Shown here piece by piece: positions 22,289 through 29,463 of a stretch of DNA of 30,531 nucleotides. The DNA is taken from the NCBI GenBank assembly GCA_964440345.1, contig CAYTSA010000041.1:1-30531 (forward strand), written 5' to 3'. This stretch comes from CAYTSA01 sp964440345. GTDB lineage: Bacteria > Desulfobacterota > Desulfovibrionia > Desulfovibrionales > Desulfovibrionaceae. Each line of letters starts with the position of its first letter. The first letter of the stretch is position 1. The notes beneath the pieces are model-generated. The model saw only the letters and a program-made list of their open reading frames with translations. It searched no databases and had not been told where the DNA came from. A program made the translations under genes and the position numbers.

Positions 22289-23887
22289 TTACGCCGTCAA
22301 CCGGAAGCCGAGCACGGTGATGTCGTCCAGTTGCTCCCGAGTTCCTGCGTGTTCCATGAGCTTAGTGTGCAGTTTTTCACCCAACGCCTTGAAAGGGCCT
22401 TGATCGTGGTTTTTTTGTATAAACCTCCGTAGCCGTTTCTTGCCGAAGGGTAAGCTCTTGGCGTCGTCCAGCTGATCGGTCAAGCCGTCTGTGGTGATAA
22501 GACCGATAAAGTCTTTCTCAAAGGTGATGGAGTGGTTGGTGAACTGGTGGTCAGAGTCGGAACGGCGATAGCCCAAGCTTTTTTTATCCCCATTGATAGT
22601 GAAAGGCTCGCCGTCCCGCAGGCCTATGATCGGAGTCCTGGCGCCGGCGTAGACGATAGTGTTGCCGCCGTTCGGAATAAAGCAGACGCCGGCGTCCAGC
22701 CCGTCGTCCGAAATGCGTTCCCGCTCAATGTTGGCGGATTCCTGGCGCAGGGATGTTTTGACGTAAGCGTTGAGTTCCTGCAAGGTCCGGGCGGGGTCGA
22801 ACGCTACGCCGGGTTTTTCGACTATGATGCGCATGCCGGCCAGGGCCAGAATGGTGATGAAGGCGCCGGGCACGCCATGGCCAGTGCAGTCCATAACAGC
22901 CAGGAGCACGCCCTGGCTGCTTTTGTGGACAAAGTAGACGTCGCCGCCCACAATGTCCCGTGGCTTCCAGAGTAAAAAGCTCTGCGGCACAAACTCGCGC
23001 AGGGCCTCGCGTTCAGGAATGAGCGCCGCCAGTATGCGCCGGGCGTAATTCAGGCTTTCGTTGATCATTTTGTTATAGGCTGCAGTTTCAGCCAGCAGAG
23101 AGATCAGCTCCCGGTTTTTCTCGGCCAGCTCGGCGGTGCGTTCATCCACCTTGTGCTCCAGCTCGGCGTTGGCGGTGTGCAGCTGGTCAAACAAATCCTT
23201 GAGCGAAAGACGCATGGCGTCCAGAGAAGATGCCAGGTCGCCAATCTCGTCCTGGCTGTGCAACGTGACGGGCTTTTCCAGCTCGCCGCGGGATATGGCC
23301 TGGGCCGAGGCTGCCAGAGACTGCAACGGAGTAAAGATGAGACGCCTGGTGAGCCGGATGGAACGCCAGGAAATGGCCGCCATGAGCAGGGCCGTGAGCA
23401 ACGCGGCGGCAGCCGCGTCGCTGAGTAAAACGGTGTAGAGCGAGCCTTTGGAGTAAGCCAGCCGGAACTGGCCAATGGTCTCGCCTTCGTACGTCAGCGG
23501 GGCAGAGCGGACGAAGTGGGACCAGTTGCTCTCCTGGTCTTGCAGCAGCGAAGCGTTCACGCCCGGTTGACACATGGAGGCGATCTCTCCGTCAGGTGAG
23601 AGCAACTGCACGCAGCTCAGCTCCGGGTCCTGCATCATGGCCTCCAGCACAGACTGAGCCGCCGGGTAGTCCAGAAACCAGACAGACCGAGGTAAACTGA
23701 CCTGGGCCACGCGAAGCATCAGATCAACACGCTCCTGGAGCTTGCTGGAAAAATAAACCACGTGAAAGACCGCGGCCAGGGCAATGCACATGAGCAGCAG
23801 TGGGGTTATGGTGCGGTTGAAAGAACTTCGGAACCGGCTGCTGAGCCCGGAACGGCGAGTATTGCTGGTGTTGGGCGATGCGAACAT
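22289..23887 (-). CDS. Membrane PP2C/SpoIIE-type phosphatase with HAMP domain (SiaA-like)
   Basis: A 532-aa sensor phosphatase. A membrane segment near residues 25-45 (PLLLMCIALAAVFHVVYF) is followed by a periplasmic sensor region to about 160, a second membrane segment (AAAAALLTALLMAAISW), HAMP (RRLIFTPLQSLAASAQAISRGELEKPV), a coiled coil, and the SpoIIE/PP2C domain from about 290. Metal-binding aspartates appear in RDIVGGDVYF, MDCTGHGVPGAF and TTDGLTDQLDD. The start at 23887 is supported by AAGGAA six bases upstream; an ATG 96 bases earlier lacks one. SiaA dephosphorylates SiaC, and the SiaC-like gene is next. No kinase gene of the SiaB type is found in the operon. Confidence 0.9.
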   Translation of the reverse strand: MFASPNTSNTRRSGLSSRFRSSFNRTITPLLLMCIALAAVFHVVYFSSKLQERVDLMLRVAQVSLPRSVWFLDYPAAQSVLEAMMQDPELSCVQLLSPDGEIASMCQPGVNASLLQDQESNWSHFVRSAPLTYEGETIGQFRLAYSKGSLYTVLLSDAAAAALLTALLMAAISWRSIRLTRRLIFTPLQSLAASAQAISRGELEKPVTLHSQDEIGDLASSLDAMRLSLKDLFDQLHTANAELEHKVDERTAELAEKNRELISLLAETAAYNKMINESLNYARRILAALIPEREALREFVPQSFLLWKPRDIVGGDVYFVHKSSQGVLLAVMDCTGHGVPGAFITILALAGMRIIVEKPGVAFDPARTLQELNAYVKTSLRQESANIERERISDDGLDAGVCFIPNGGNTIVYAGARTPIIGLRDGEPFTINGDKKSLGYRRSDSDHQFTNHSITFEKDFIGLITTDGLTDQLDDAKSLPFGKKRLRRFIQKNHDQGPFKALGEKLHTKLMEHAGTREQLDDITVLGFRLTA

Positions 23888-23932
23888 TCGTGTTTCCTTG
23901 GCGGAATGCAAACCATGGCTCTGGAAAGACAA

Positions 23933-23961
23933 ACTTTGGTAGTTGTTACGATTTGTGTCAA
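23933..23961 (-). promoter_or_regulatory. Candidate sigma-70 promoter for the siaA-siaC-cyclase operon
   Basis: On the minus strand a perfect -35 TTGACA (23961-23956) is followed after 17 bases by CAAAGT (23938-23933), a weak -10. The start would be near 23926, 39 bases before the siaA-like ATG. Confidence 0.35.
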
Positions 23962-24001
23962 GATTATCCTGCGGCGCAAACAACCTTGTAGCTGGAACTA
24001 C

Positions 24002-24030
24002 TTTTAATTACAAGAATCATGTACTATAAT
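24002..24030 (+). promoter_or_regulatory. Candidate sigma-70 promoter for apbE-like gene
   Basis: A perfect -10 TATAAT (24025-24030) lies 17 bases after TTTTAA (24002-24007), a poor -35. The predicted start near 24037 leaves a 68-base leader to ATG 24105. An imperfect CTTGTA/TACAAG inverted repeat spans about 23983-24012 and may be an operator. Confidence 0.4.
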
Positions 24031-24104
24031 TGTCTCGAACATACGAAGCCATTTTTTGAGGAATTCATTGAAAGCTGCTACAATCCAGCTTGTGGGGCAA
24101 GGAA

Positions 24105-25097
24105 ATGCAACGACGGGATTTTTTACGCACTGCAGGGCTGTTAGCCGCAGGAACAGCGCTTTTGCCGTGGCGGCCAGCCTTTGCAGCAAATGTTGGTGGA
24201 ACAATAACCCGGGCCAAGATGGGCACGCTGGTAAGCATTGCCACGGCGCACTGTTCACAGCAGCAGTCCCGGGCTGGCGTAGAGGCTGCGTATGCAGCTA
24301 TTGACAGTTTGTCTAGCATCCTGGACAGGCATAACGCTCACACGCCCATGGCGCGGCTGAACCATGACGGCGTATTGCAGGCGGTTCCCGAGCATTTGTC
24401 CAAAGTTTTAGACGCCGCCCAGTCCATGTGGAGGACAAGCGGCGGCGCTTTCAATCCCGCAGTGGCGCCGGTGTTGGAACTGTTTCGCAGCAAAGCCCGA
24501 AGCGGCGAGATGAATGTGAGCGCACAGGAACTGGATAGGCTGCTGCTGCTGACGGATTTTTCTGCGATGCGGCGGCAAGGCGACGCAGTGCAGCTGGAAA
24601 CCCCGGGCATGGCCCTGACCCTGGACGGCCTGGCCAAGGGCTATGTAGTGGACCAGGCGTCTAAAGCCATGGCCGCCGCGGGCGTGGAGAATTTTTGCAT
24701 TAACGCAGGGGGCGACATCCGGACCGGCGGCCGGCGGAACGACGGCCAGCCTTGGCGCGTGGCGGTGCGCAATCCTGACCCGCAAGGACGCTATCCGGGC
24801 GTTCTTAACATGGACGGCGGCGCTGCGGCCACGTCGGGAAATTACGAAGTATTTTTCGACCGGCGCAAGGACTACCATCATCTGGTGGATCCGGCCACGG
24901 CCCGCAGCCCCAGAGCGCTGGCCAGCGCCACGGTGACGGCTGACACCGTAATGGAGGCGGACGCTCTGTCCACAGCAGTGTTCGTGCTTGGCCCGCGGCG
25001 TGGTTTGGAGCTGGTGGAGTCTTTGCCAGGCCGCGAATGCTTGCTGGTGGGCCGCGACGGCGGCGTGCGCACTTCCAGCGGCTGGAAACAGGGGTAA
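24105..25097 (+). CDS. ApbE-like FAD:protein FMN transferase, Tat-exported
   Basis: A 330-aa exported flavin transferase. It starts MQRRDFLRTAGLLAAG, a twin-arginine signal at residues 3-4 with a cleavage site near AFA (about 27-29). The ApbE pattern is complete: LDGLAKGYVVDQ, NAGGDIRTGG, AATSGNYE, HHLVDPATARSP and the metal-binding VMEADALSTAVFVLGP. ApbE attaches FMN to Thr/Ser of proteins such as RnfG/RnfD or NqrB/C in the periplasm or membrane. No flavinylated partner is encoded in this window, so it acts on a target elsewhere. An upstream TTG (24090) would give a five-residue longer form and is less likely. Confidence 0.93.
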   Translation: MQRRDFLRTAGLLAAGTALLPWRPAFAANVGGTITRAKMGTLVSIATAHCSQQQSRAGVEAAYAAIDSLSSILDRHNAHTPMARLNHDGVLQAVPEHLSKVLDAAQSMWRTSGGAFNPAVAPVLELFRSKARSGEMNVSAQELDRLLLLTDFSAMRRQGDAVQLETPGMALTLDGLAKGYVVDQASKAMAAAGVENFCINAGGDIRTGGRRNDGQPWRVAVRNPDPQGRYPGVLNMDGGAAATSGNYEVFFDRRKDYHHLVDPATARSPRALASATVTADTVMEADALSTAVFVLGPRRGLELVESLPGRECLLVGRDGGVRTSSGWKQG

Positions 25098-25098
25098 G

Positions 25099-25233
25099 CT
25101 ACTCCCTCCACTGCTTACGGCAAACCTCGCAAACCAGGTTCTTTGGCTGGCCTTCAGGTTTTTCTTTGTCCTTCGCCGTTGCCGGCACGCCGGCGTACTT
25201 GCTGCATTGGGGGCACTTTTTTTTGGCGGGCAT
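25099..25233 (-). CDS. Small zinc-ribbon protein, 44 aa
   Basis: A 44-aa basic protein, MPAKKKCPQCSKYAG..., ending in NLVCEVCRKQW. The two C-x2-C knuckles, about 28 residues apart, form a classic zinc ribbon. GGAG lies seven bases before ATG 25233, which is why I prefer it to longer upstream reading. It is convergent with apbE, whose stop is one base away. Function is unknown; zinc ribbons of this size bind nucleic acid or other proteins. Confidence 0.65.
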   Translation of the reverse strand: MPAKKKCPQCSKYAGVPATAKDKEKPEGQPKNLVCEVCRKQWRE

Positions 25234-25272
25234 TTTTTCGCTCCAGTGTGTTTTTCGATTTTTTCTGCAGTG

Positions 25273-25301
25273 TTGATTGCGAGATGAAATTCCAGTATAC
25301 A
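25273..25301 (+). promoter_or_regulatory. Sigma-70 promoter for the 120-aa protein gene
   Basis: TTGATT (25273-25278), 17-base spacer and TATACA (25296-25301) give a good promoter. The start near 25308 leaves a 42-base leader with AAGGAG. Its -10 shares the GTATAC palindrome with an oppositely oriented promoter (25294-25323). Confidence 0.55.
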
Positions 25302-25323
25302 CCGCTGGCCGTCTTGCAGGCAA
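25294..25323 (-). promoter_or_regulatory. Divergent sigma-70 promoter for the 44-aa zinc-ribbon gene
   Basis: Minus strand: TTGCCT (25323-25318), 18-base spacer and TATACT (25299-25294) with an upstream TG. It overlaps the rightward promoter at the shared -10 region. Confidence 0.45.
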
Positions 25324-25349
25324 GCGTGACGCACGCACAAGGAGAATCC

Positions 25350-25712
25350 ATGCGAGTAATATACGATTTTGACGCTACTGTGGAAACAGAAGGCGAAAGC
25401 TACGCCGTGCGGGCCGGCGGCAAAGACCTGCCGCTTAACTCCAAATCCATGCAGGTGTTTTTTAGCGAAGCCGTGGCCGCCGCCGGCGGCTATGCCGCCT
25501 TTGAAGAGCAATTGCGCAATGACGAATTCGCCATGCACAACGCCAAGGAAAAGCTGGACAAAATAACCCAACTGCCGATGGAGCTGGCCGGCGCGCTGGA
25601 CATGGACGAAGAGGAGTTTACGCTGCTGTTTTTGCGTATTTTGTTCAACGTGAACCAGCGCTTTGTGAAGCGCTTTTTGTGCGACACGTACATGTTCCCC
25701 GAGTCTGAATAG
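25350..25712 (+). CDS. Conserved-looking hypothetical protein, 120 aa
   Basis: A 120-aa soluble, acidic protein starting MRVIYDFDATVETEGESYAV. The first half is beta-rich with a R-A-G-G-K-D-L-P-L turn; the second half is helical and amphipathic (AMHNAKEKLDKITQLPMELAGAL, then EEEFTLLFLRILFNVNQRFVKRF). I do not recognise a family. AAGGAG six bases ahead of ATG 25350, a good promoter and host-like codon use make it a real gene. It ends 17 nt before the glycosyltransferase gene and is probably co-transcribed with it, but nothing links their functions. Confidence 0.8.
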   Translation: MRVIYDFDATVETEGESYAVRAGGKDLPLNSKSMQVFFSEAVAAAGGYAAFEEQLRNDEFAMHNAKEKLDKITQLPMELAGALDMDEEEFTLLFLRILFNVNQRFVKRFLCDTYMFPESE

Positions 25713-25729
25713 GTCCGGAGGCGACGGCC

Positions 25730-26557
25730 ATGAACGGCGAATCCCCGACGCAGTCCCGGGCCACGGTTTCCGTGATCGCGCCGGTATACAACCAGGCGCA
25801 TCTGTTGGCGCGTTGTCTGGATTCTGTGTGGTTTCAGAACCATCCCAGTGTAGAAATTATTGTTGTGGACGACGCTTCGCCGGACAACGTGACGGCTGTG
25901 CTGGAGGCTTACGCCGCCGGCCTGGAGTGTGACCGCGTATCCTATGCTTCATTCTATGACGCTGAAAGAAATGTTGTCGACCGCGTTTACCACGCCCGCT
26001 ACCCCTCTGCCGGCCGCGCGCTGCGTGTGCTGCGCCACCCGGAAAACCATGGCCTGGCCGCCGCCTTGAACACGGGCTTTGCCGCAGCATCCGGAGCATA
26101 CTGCACCTACGTTCCTGCGGATGACCGGCTGTGCCCGGCTGCGCTGTCCCGCCTTGCCGGCGCGTTGGACGCTGGGGCGGACTTTGCCTATGCAGACATG
26201 CACATCGTAGACGATGAAGGCCGCATTCTTCGCGAGTTCGCGATGCCGGACTACAGTTTCGAACGCTGTTTTTGCGACTGGTATCTTTGCGGCAAGGCCA
26301 AGATGTACCGCCGTTCACTGCATGCGGAGTGCGGTTGGTACGACACGTCGTTGCTGGCCCACGACCACGAGTTGTTTTTGCGCTTCGCCATGGCTGGGGC
26401 AAAGTTCGTGCGCGTGCCGGAAGTGCTGATGGAAGTGTTGGACCATGGAGAGAACCGGCAGACTGACATCCATCACCCCGCCAGCTGGAACAGGCTCATG
26501 GACGAGTCCAGGCAGCTGGCGCTTAAGGCGCGGGAATGTCTGACAAAGACAAGTTAA
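25730..26557 (+). CDS. Family 2 glycosyltransferase
   Basis: A 275-aa GT-A fold enzyme. It has VSVIAPVYNQAHLLARCLDSV, the nucleotide-binding EIIVVDDASPD, the glycine-free NHGLAAALNTGFAAASGAY helix and the metal-site-like YVPADDRL, followed by FAYADMHIVDDEG and a late HDHELFLRFAM, which holds the likely catalytic acidic region. There are no membrane segments, so it is cytoplasmic or peripheral and acts on a nucleotide sugar. The acceptor is unknown. GGAGG precedes ATG 25730. No other polysaccharide genes surround it apart from the glycosyltransferase-like gene at 27010. Confidence 0.9.
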   Translation: MNGESPTQSRATVSVIAPVYNQAHLLARCLDSVWFQNHPSVEIIVVDDASPDNVTAVLEAYAAGLECDRVSYASFYDAERNVVDRVYHARYPSAGRALRVLRHPENHGLAAALNTGFAAASGAYCTYVPADDRLCPAALSRLAGALDAGADFAYADMHIVDDEGRILREFAMPDYSFERCFCDWYLCGKAKMYRRSLHAECGWYDTSLLAHDHELFLRFAMAGAKFVRVPEVLMEVLDHGENRQTDIHHPASWNRLMDESRQLALKARECLTKTS

Positions 26558-26590
26558 CAAACATTGCTCTGCAGGCAATGGCGTGAGGGG

Positions 26591-26624
26591 AAAAATCGCG
26601 CCGCAGCGGCTGGGCCGCGGCGCG
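26591..26624 (-). terminator. Rho-independent terminator of the 69-aa zinc-ribbon gene
   Basis: Read on the minus strand, CGCGCCGC (26624-26617) pairs with GCGGCGCG (26604-26597), the stem is extended by GGC/GCC, and five Ts follow. It begins 12 bases after the minus-strand gene stop. It may also slow readthrough from the glycosyltransferase on the plus strand. Confidence 0.8.
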
Positions 26625-26636
26625 TAGACATCGTGG

Positions 26637-26846
26637 TCAGGCCGCCCGAACAGGGCTGTAATACAATCGCTGCTCCAAAGGTTGACCGCTGGTGCAAACG
26701 CGGTCATTAGGCTCAAGCTCTGAGCCGCATTGCGGGCAGGGTTCCTGCATTGCAGGGGCGCTGATTTCCTGCACGGCGAATATGGAAAACCGGCAATTGG
26801 GATTTGTGCAATTGTGTCTGATGATGGTAGTGCGTTGTGTTGCCAT
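26637..26846 (-). CDS. Small zinc-ribbon protein, 69 aa
   Basis: A 69-aa protein starting MATQRTTIIRHNCTNPNC with C13-x4-C18 and CPQC (C37, C40), giving four cysteines for one zinc ribbon. The C-terminus LYYSPVRAA is short and basic. GGAGG lies seven bases ahead of ATG 26846; an in-frame Met 17 codons upstream falls before that site and is unlikely. It has its own terminator and a candidate promoter (26913-26883 on the minus strand). Function is unknown, possibly a regulatory or RNA-binding protein. Confidence 0.75.
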   Translation of the reverse strand: MATQRTTIIRHNCTNPNCRFSIFAVQEISAPAMQEPCPQCGSELEPNDRVCTSGQPLEQRLYYSPVRAA

Positions 26847-26882
26847 ACTGGGCCTCCAAAGATGGTATAAAGTCGTAATGTA

Positions 26883-26913
26883 AGTATAACACGACAAACT
26901 ATTACGCAGTCAA
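26883..26913 (-). promoter_or_regulatory. Promoter candidate for 69-aa zinc-ribbon gene with overlapping inverted repeat
   Basis: Minus strand TTGACT (26913-26908) and TATACT (26888-26883) are separated by 19 bases. CGTAAT (26874-26879) and ATTACG (26901-26906) form an inverted repeat bracketing the -10, a possible operator. Confidence 0.4.
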
Positions 26914-27009
26914 GGCAAAAAGGTGATATTTATGTGACAAGCAGAAGCTTTTTCCGCCTGTCTCTAACGATGGTTTGACTAGCAAGTATCATTCCGGCAA
27001 GAATGCATC

Positions 27010-28200
27010 ATGCAGGATGAATTGTGGACGTATTCCAGTGAGACGTGCGCGTATCACCTGGGAGGGGAAACAGAACCGGCCCTGGATTGGGGCCGCGCTG
27101 GCGCAGACCCCGGGCGGATGCTGGACAAGGCGCGACGGGCTGTGCTGCGAGGCGACCGTTCCCGGCTGGTTGTACTGGGACTGTGCTCTGGCGCCATGCC
27201 CCAGGCGCTGGCCGATACGCCCCAGGAAATAGAAAAGATAGTTTTCTGTGAACTGAGCCCCGGCCGGGTGCAGCGCGCCATGCCGGAGCTATGGGGCCGG
27301 GAAAGCCGCATACAGCTCATCGCAGACACTTCGCCCTGGGCGCATGTTTATCTGCTCATCCAAACAGGCTTTACACCAGCCCGCACTGCGGTGATGCGCA
27401 ACCCTGAGCTACAGGCTGATCAAGCCAAGGCGCTCGGTTACGCCTCCTTGCAGCGCATGCTCACCTCGCTGCAGGTCCGCAGGGCGGCGACTACTCCGGA
27501 ATCCCCCCGCAACGGCTTGACTGTGGCGGCCATATTGCGGCCGGATGAGCCGAAGCTGGACGAATTTTTCAAACAGATTCCAGATTGGGTGGAAGAGGCG
27601 GCCGTGGTCTGGGACGGCCGAAAGCCTGACCAGCCGGTAAACAGCCTGACGGGCGCCAAGCTGCGGGAGGCTGTGCGGCCCCTGCAGGAAAATTTCAGCG
27701 GGCAGCGCAACGCCATGCTGGAGCTGTGCTCGGGGGACTGGGTGCTCTACCTGGACGGAGACGAGCGCATGGAGCCGGCTGTGTGGGAAGCTTTGCCCGG
27801 GCTTATGGAAAGCGGCGCTGCTGGAGTCTTGTTTCCGCGGTTGACCTTGTTTCCAGACGCCGGCAACGCCAAGGTGGGCTATGGCTTGTGGCCGGACTTG
27901 CAACTGCGGCTGTTTCGGCGCACGCCTGGCTTGCGGTTTCTCGGCGGCGTGCATGAGCGGCTGGAGGGGCTGGCCGGGCCGTCGTTTTTGTCCCTGGACG
28001 CGCACATTATGCACTATACCCACCTGCATCGGCAGCCCGGCGCTGTTGCCGCCAAGCTGCAGCTTTTTGACCGGGCCGGGGGCGGCGCAGTGACCCATCG
28101 GCTCAGCTCTGACTACCCGCATCTTCCCCTCTCGTTTTTCCAGGCCTTGAGCGAGCAAGTAGAGCTCGGCCGGCTGCTGGCCCCGTTCTCTTCACGGTGA
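27010..28200 (+). CDS. Glycosyltransferase-like protein with N-terminal Rossmann-like domain
   Basis: A 396-aa protein in two parts. Residues about 45-150 look like a Rossmann-type domain: a glycine-bearing strand-turn (RLVVLGLCSGAMPQAL) and a following acidic strand end (VFCELSPGRV). The pattern recalls SAM- or nucleotide-binding folds, but no family is certain. Residues about 165-385 resemble WaaE-like family 2 glycosyltransferases that lack the first strand motif, with QRNAMLELCSGDWVLYLDGDERM, metal-site D249-G-D251-E252, FPRLTLFPDAG and RLFRRTPGLRFLGGVHERL. There is no signal peptide. The ribosome site is poor (CAAGAAT), so a later start is possible. Donor and acceptor are unknown. Confidence 0.75.
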   Translation: MQDELWTYSSETCAYHLGGETEPALDWGRAGADPGRMLDKARRAVLRGDRSRLVVLGLCSGAMPQALADTPQEIEKIVFCELSPGRVQRAMPELWGRESRIQLIADTSPWAHVYLLIQTGFTPARTAVMRNPELQADQAKALGYASLQRMLTSLQVRRAATTPESPRNGLTVAAILRPDEPKLDEFFKQIPDWVEEAAVVWDGRKPDQPVNSLTGAKLREAVRPLQENFSGQRNAMLELCSGDWVLYLDGDERMEPAVWEALPGLMESGAAGVLFPRLTLFPDAGNAKVGYGLWPDLQLRLFRRTPGLRFLGGVHERLEGLAGPSFLSLDAHIMHYTHLHRQPGAVAAKLQLFDRAGGGAVTHRLSSDYPHLPLSFFQALSEQVELGRLLAPFSSR

Positions 28201-28223
28201 CACTGGGTTGCCAGGCTGTTGAG

Positions 28224-28250
28224 CTACCCGAAAAAAACTACCCGAAAAAA
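28224..28250. repeat. Tandem direct repeat, 13 bases twice
   Basis: CTACCCGAAAAAA occurs at 28224-28236 and 28238-28250, separated by one A. It lies just after the glycosyltransferase-like stop and ahead of the sod promoter region; slippage duplication is the simplest explanation. Confidence 0.8.
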
Positions 28251-28346
28251 CCCCTTGCGCGGCTTCGCAAGATTGTGTTTTGTGTTATAGGTAAAATTCT
28301 CATAATGAACAGTGCATCATAGCTGTTGCACTAGCAAGGAGGGTAT

Positions 28347-29084
28347 ATGCAACCCAACGAAACATTTTCCATGGACACAGGACAGACGCCGGGCGTGAAC
28401 CGAAGGGATTTTTTGAGGACAGCCGCTACGGGCGTTGCGGCGCTGGCGGTTGCAAGCGCTTTTGGTCCCATGCAGGCGCTGGCCGCCGGCTCCAAGCTGG
28501 AGCTGCCGCCGTTGCCCTACGCCATGGACGCGCTGGAGCCGTCCATCTCCAAACGCACGCTGGAGTTCCACTACGGCAAGCACCACGCCGGCTATGTGAA
28601 GAAGGCCAACGCCGCGCTCAAGGGCGCTGGCATGGGAAATTTGTCCATCGAGGAGATTATTTTCCGGACATCCGGGGACCCGGCCAAGACGAACATTTTC
28701 AACAATGTGGCGCAGGCTTTCAACCACAGCTTCTACTGGAACAGTATGAAGCCGGGCGGGGGAGGCCGCTCCGACGGCGTGTTGGCCCGGGAAATCAATG
28801 ACGCCTTTGGCTCCTATGAAGGGTTTGTCAAAGCCTTTAGCAAAGCCGCCACGGGCCAGTTTGGAAGCGGCTGGGCCTGGCTGGTGCGTTACAACGGCAA
28901 GTTGCGCGTGGTGAAAACAGCCAACGCGGACACGCCCGTGGCCCACGGCATGACGCCGGTGCTGACCATCGACGTGTGGGAGCACGCCTACTACCTGGAC
29001 TATCAGAACCGCCGGGGCGACTATGTTGCGGCTTGGTTGGATAATCTGGTCAACTGGGACTTTGCGGAATATAGCCTGACGTAA
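28347..29084 (+). CDS. sodB: Iron superoxide dismutase, Tat-exported
   Basis: A 245-aa Fe-SOD with a twin-arginine signal (NRRDFLRTAATG, Arg19-Arg20; cleavage near ALA-A, about 47) and a mature domain of normal size. Metal ligands are His75 (EFHYGKHH), His127 (NHSFYW), Asp209 and His213 (DVWEHAYY). Gln123 in AQAFNH is the second-sphere glutamine position typical of the iron type. AAGGAGGG precedes ATG 28347. It converts superoxide to peroxide and oxygen in the periplasm, as known for Desulfovibrio Fe-SODs, to protect oxygen-sensitive exported enzymes. It is a single-gene unit with its own terminator. Confidence 0.95.
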   Translation: MQPNETFSMDTGQTPGVNRRDFLRTAATGVAALAVASAFGPMQALAAGSKLELPPLPYAMDALEPSISKRTLEFHYGKHHAGYVKKANAALKGAGMGNLSIEEIIFRTSGDPAKTNIFNNVAQAFNHSFYWNSMKPGGGGRSDGVLAREINDAFGSYEGFVKAFSKAATGQFGSGWAWLVRYNGKLRVVKTANADTPVAHGMTPVLTIDVWEHAYYLDYQNRRGDYVAAWLDNLVNWDFAEYSLT

Positions 29085-29107
29085 CAGTGAGTGCGAAGGG
29101 CTGCGCG

Positions 29108-29141
29108 CCGCCGGATGGGATATTCCTGTCCGGCGGTTTTT
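29108..29141 (+). terminator. Rho-independent terminator of sodB
   Basis: CCGCCGGA (29108-29115) pairs with TCCGGCGG (29129-29136), followed immediately by TTTTT. It is 24 bases after the sodB stop. Confidence 0.85.
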
Positions 29142-29463
29142 GTGGTGCGCCTTGCCCTCGTGGAGTATGAACAGCCTGTGAAAATGGGATTTCCTCTTCC
29201 TTTCTGCCGCAAAGAGGCAATTTTTCAATAGCCTTTTCGTGCAGAACGCCAGACCGGTGGCTGTACGTAAAACGCCGTACCATCCTTGTGTGCGAAGACA
29301 ACAGTTGGCGAACGTGCTGGGGAGCAGCGCATGCTGTAGAAACAAAAATGAAAGACTGCGTATTTTTTATTGACGCATGCAGAGAAATGAGTATTGTACG
29401 CAAAAAAATGCATTATTAAATTTATTTTTTCCTTTTTATTACGCGCACAGAGAGGAGAGTACA
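29142..29463 (+). promoter_or_regulatory. AT-rich leader region of the MucR-like gene
   Basis: There is no credible gene in this stretch. It holds a short TGCC/GGCA stem followed by ATTTTT (near 29202-29226), one copy of a 15-base word shared with 21038-21052, and a promoter candidate TTGACG (29370-29375)-N16-TATTGT (29392-29397). A very AT-rich leader runs into the GTG at 29464. MucR/Ros proteins bind AT-rich DNA, so autoregulation here is plausible. Confidence 0.45.
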
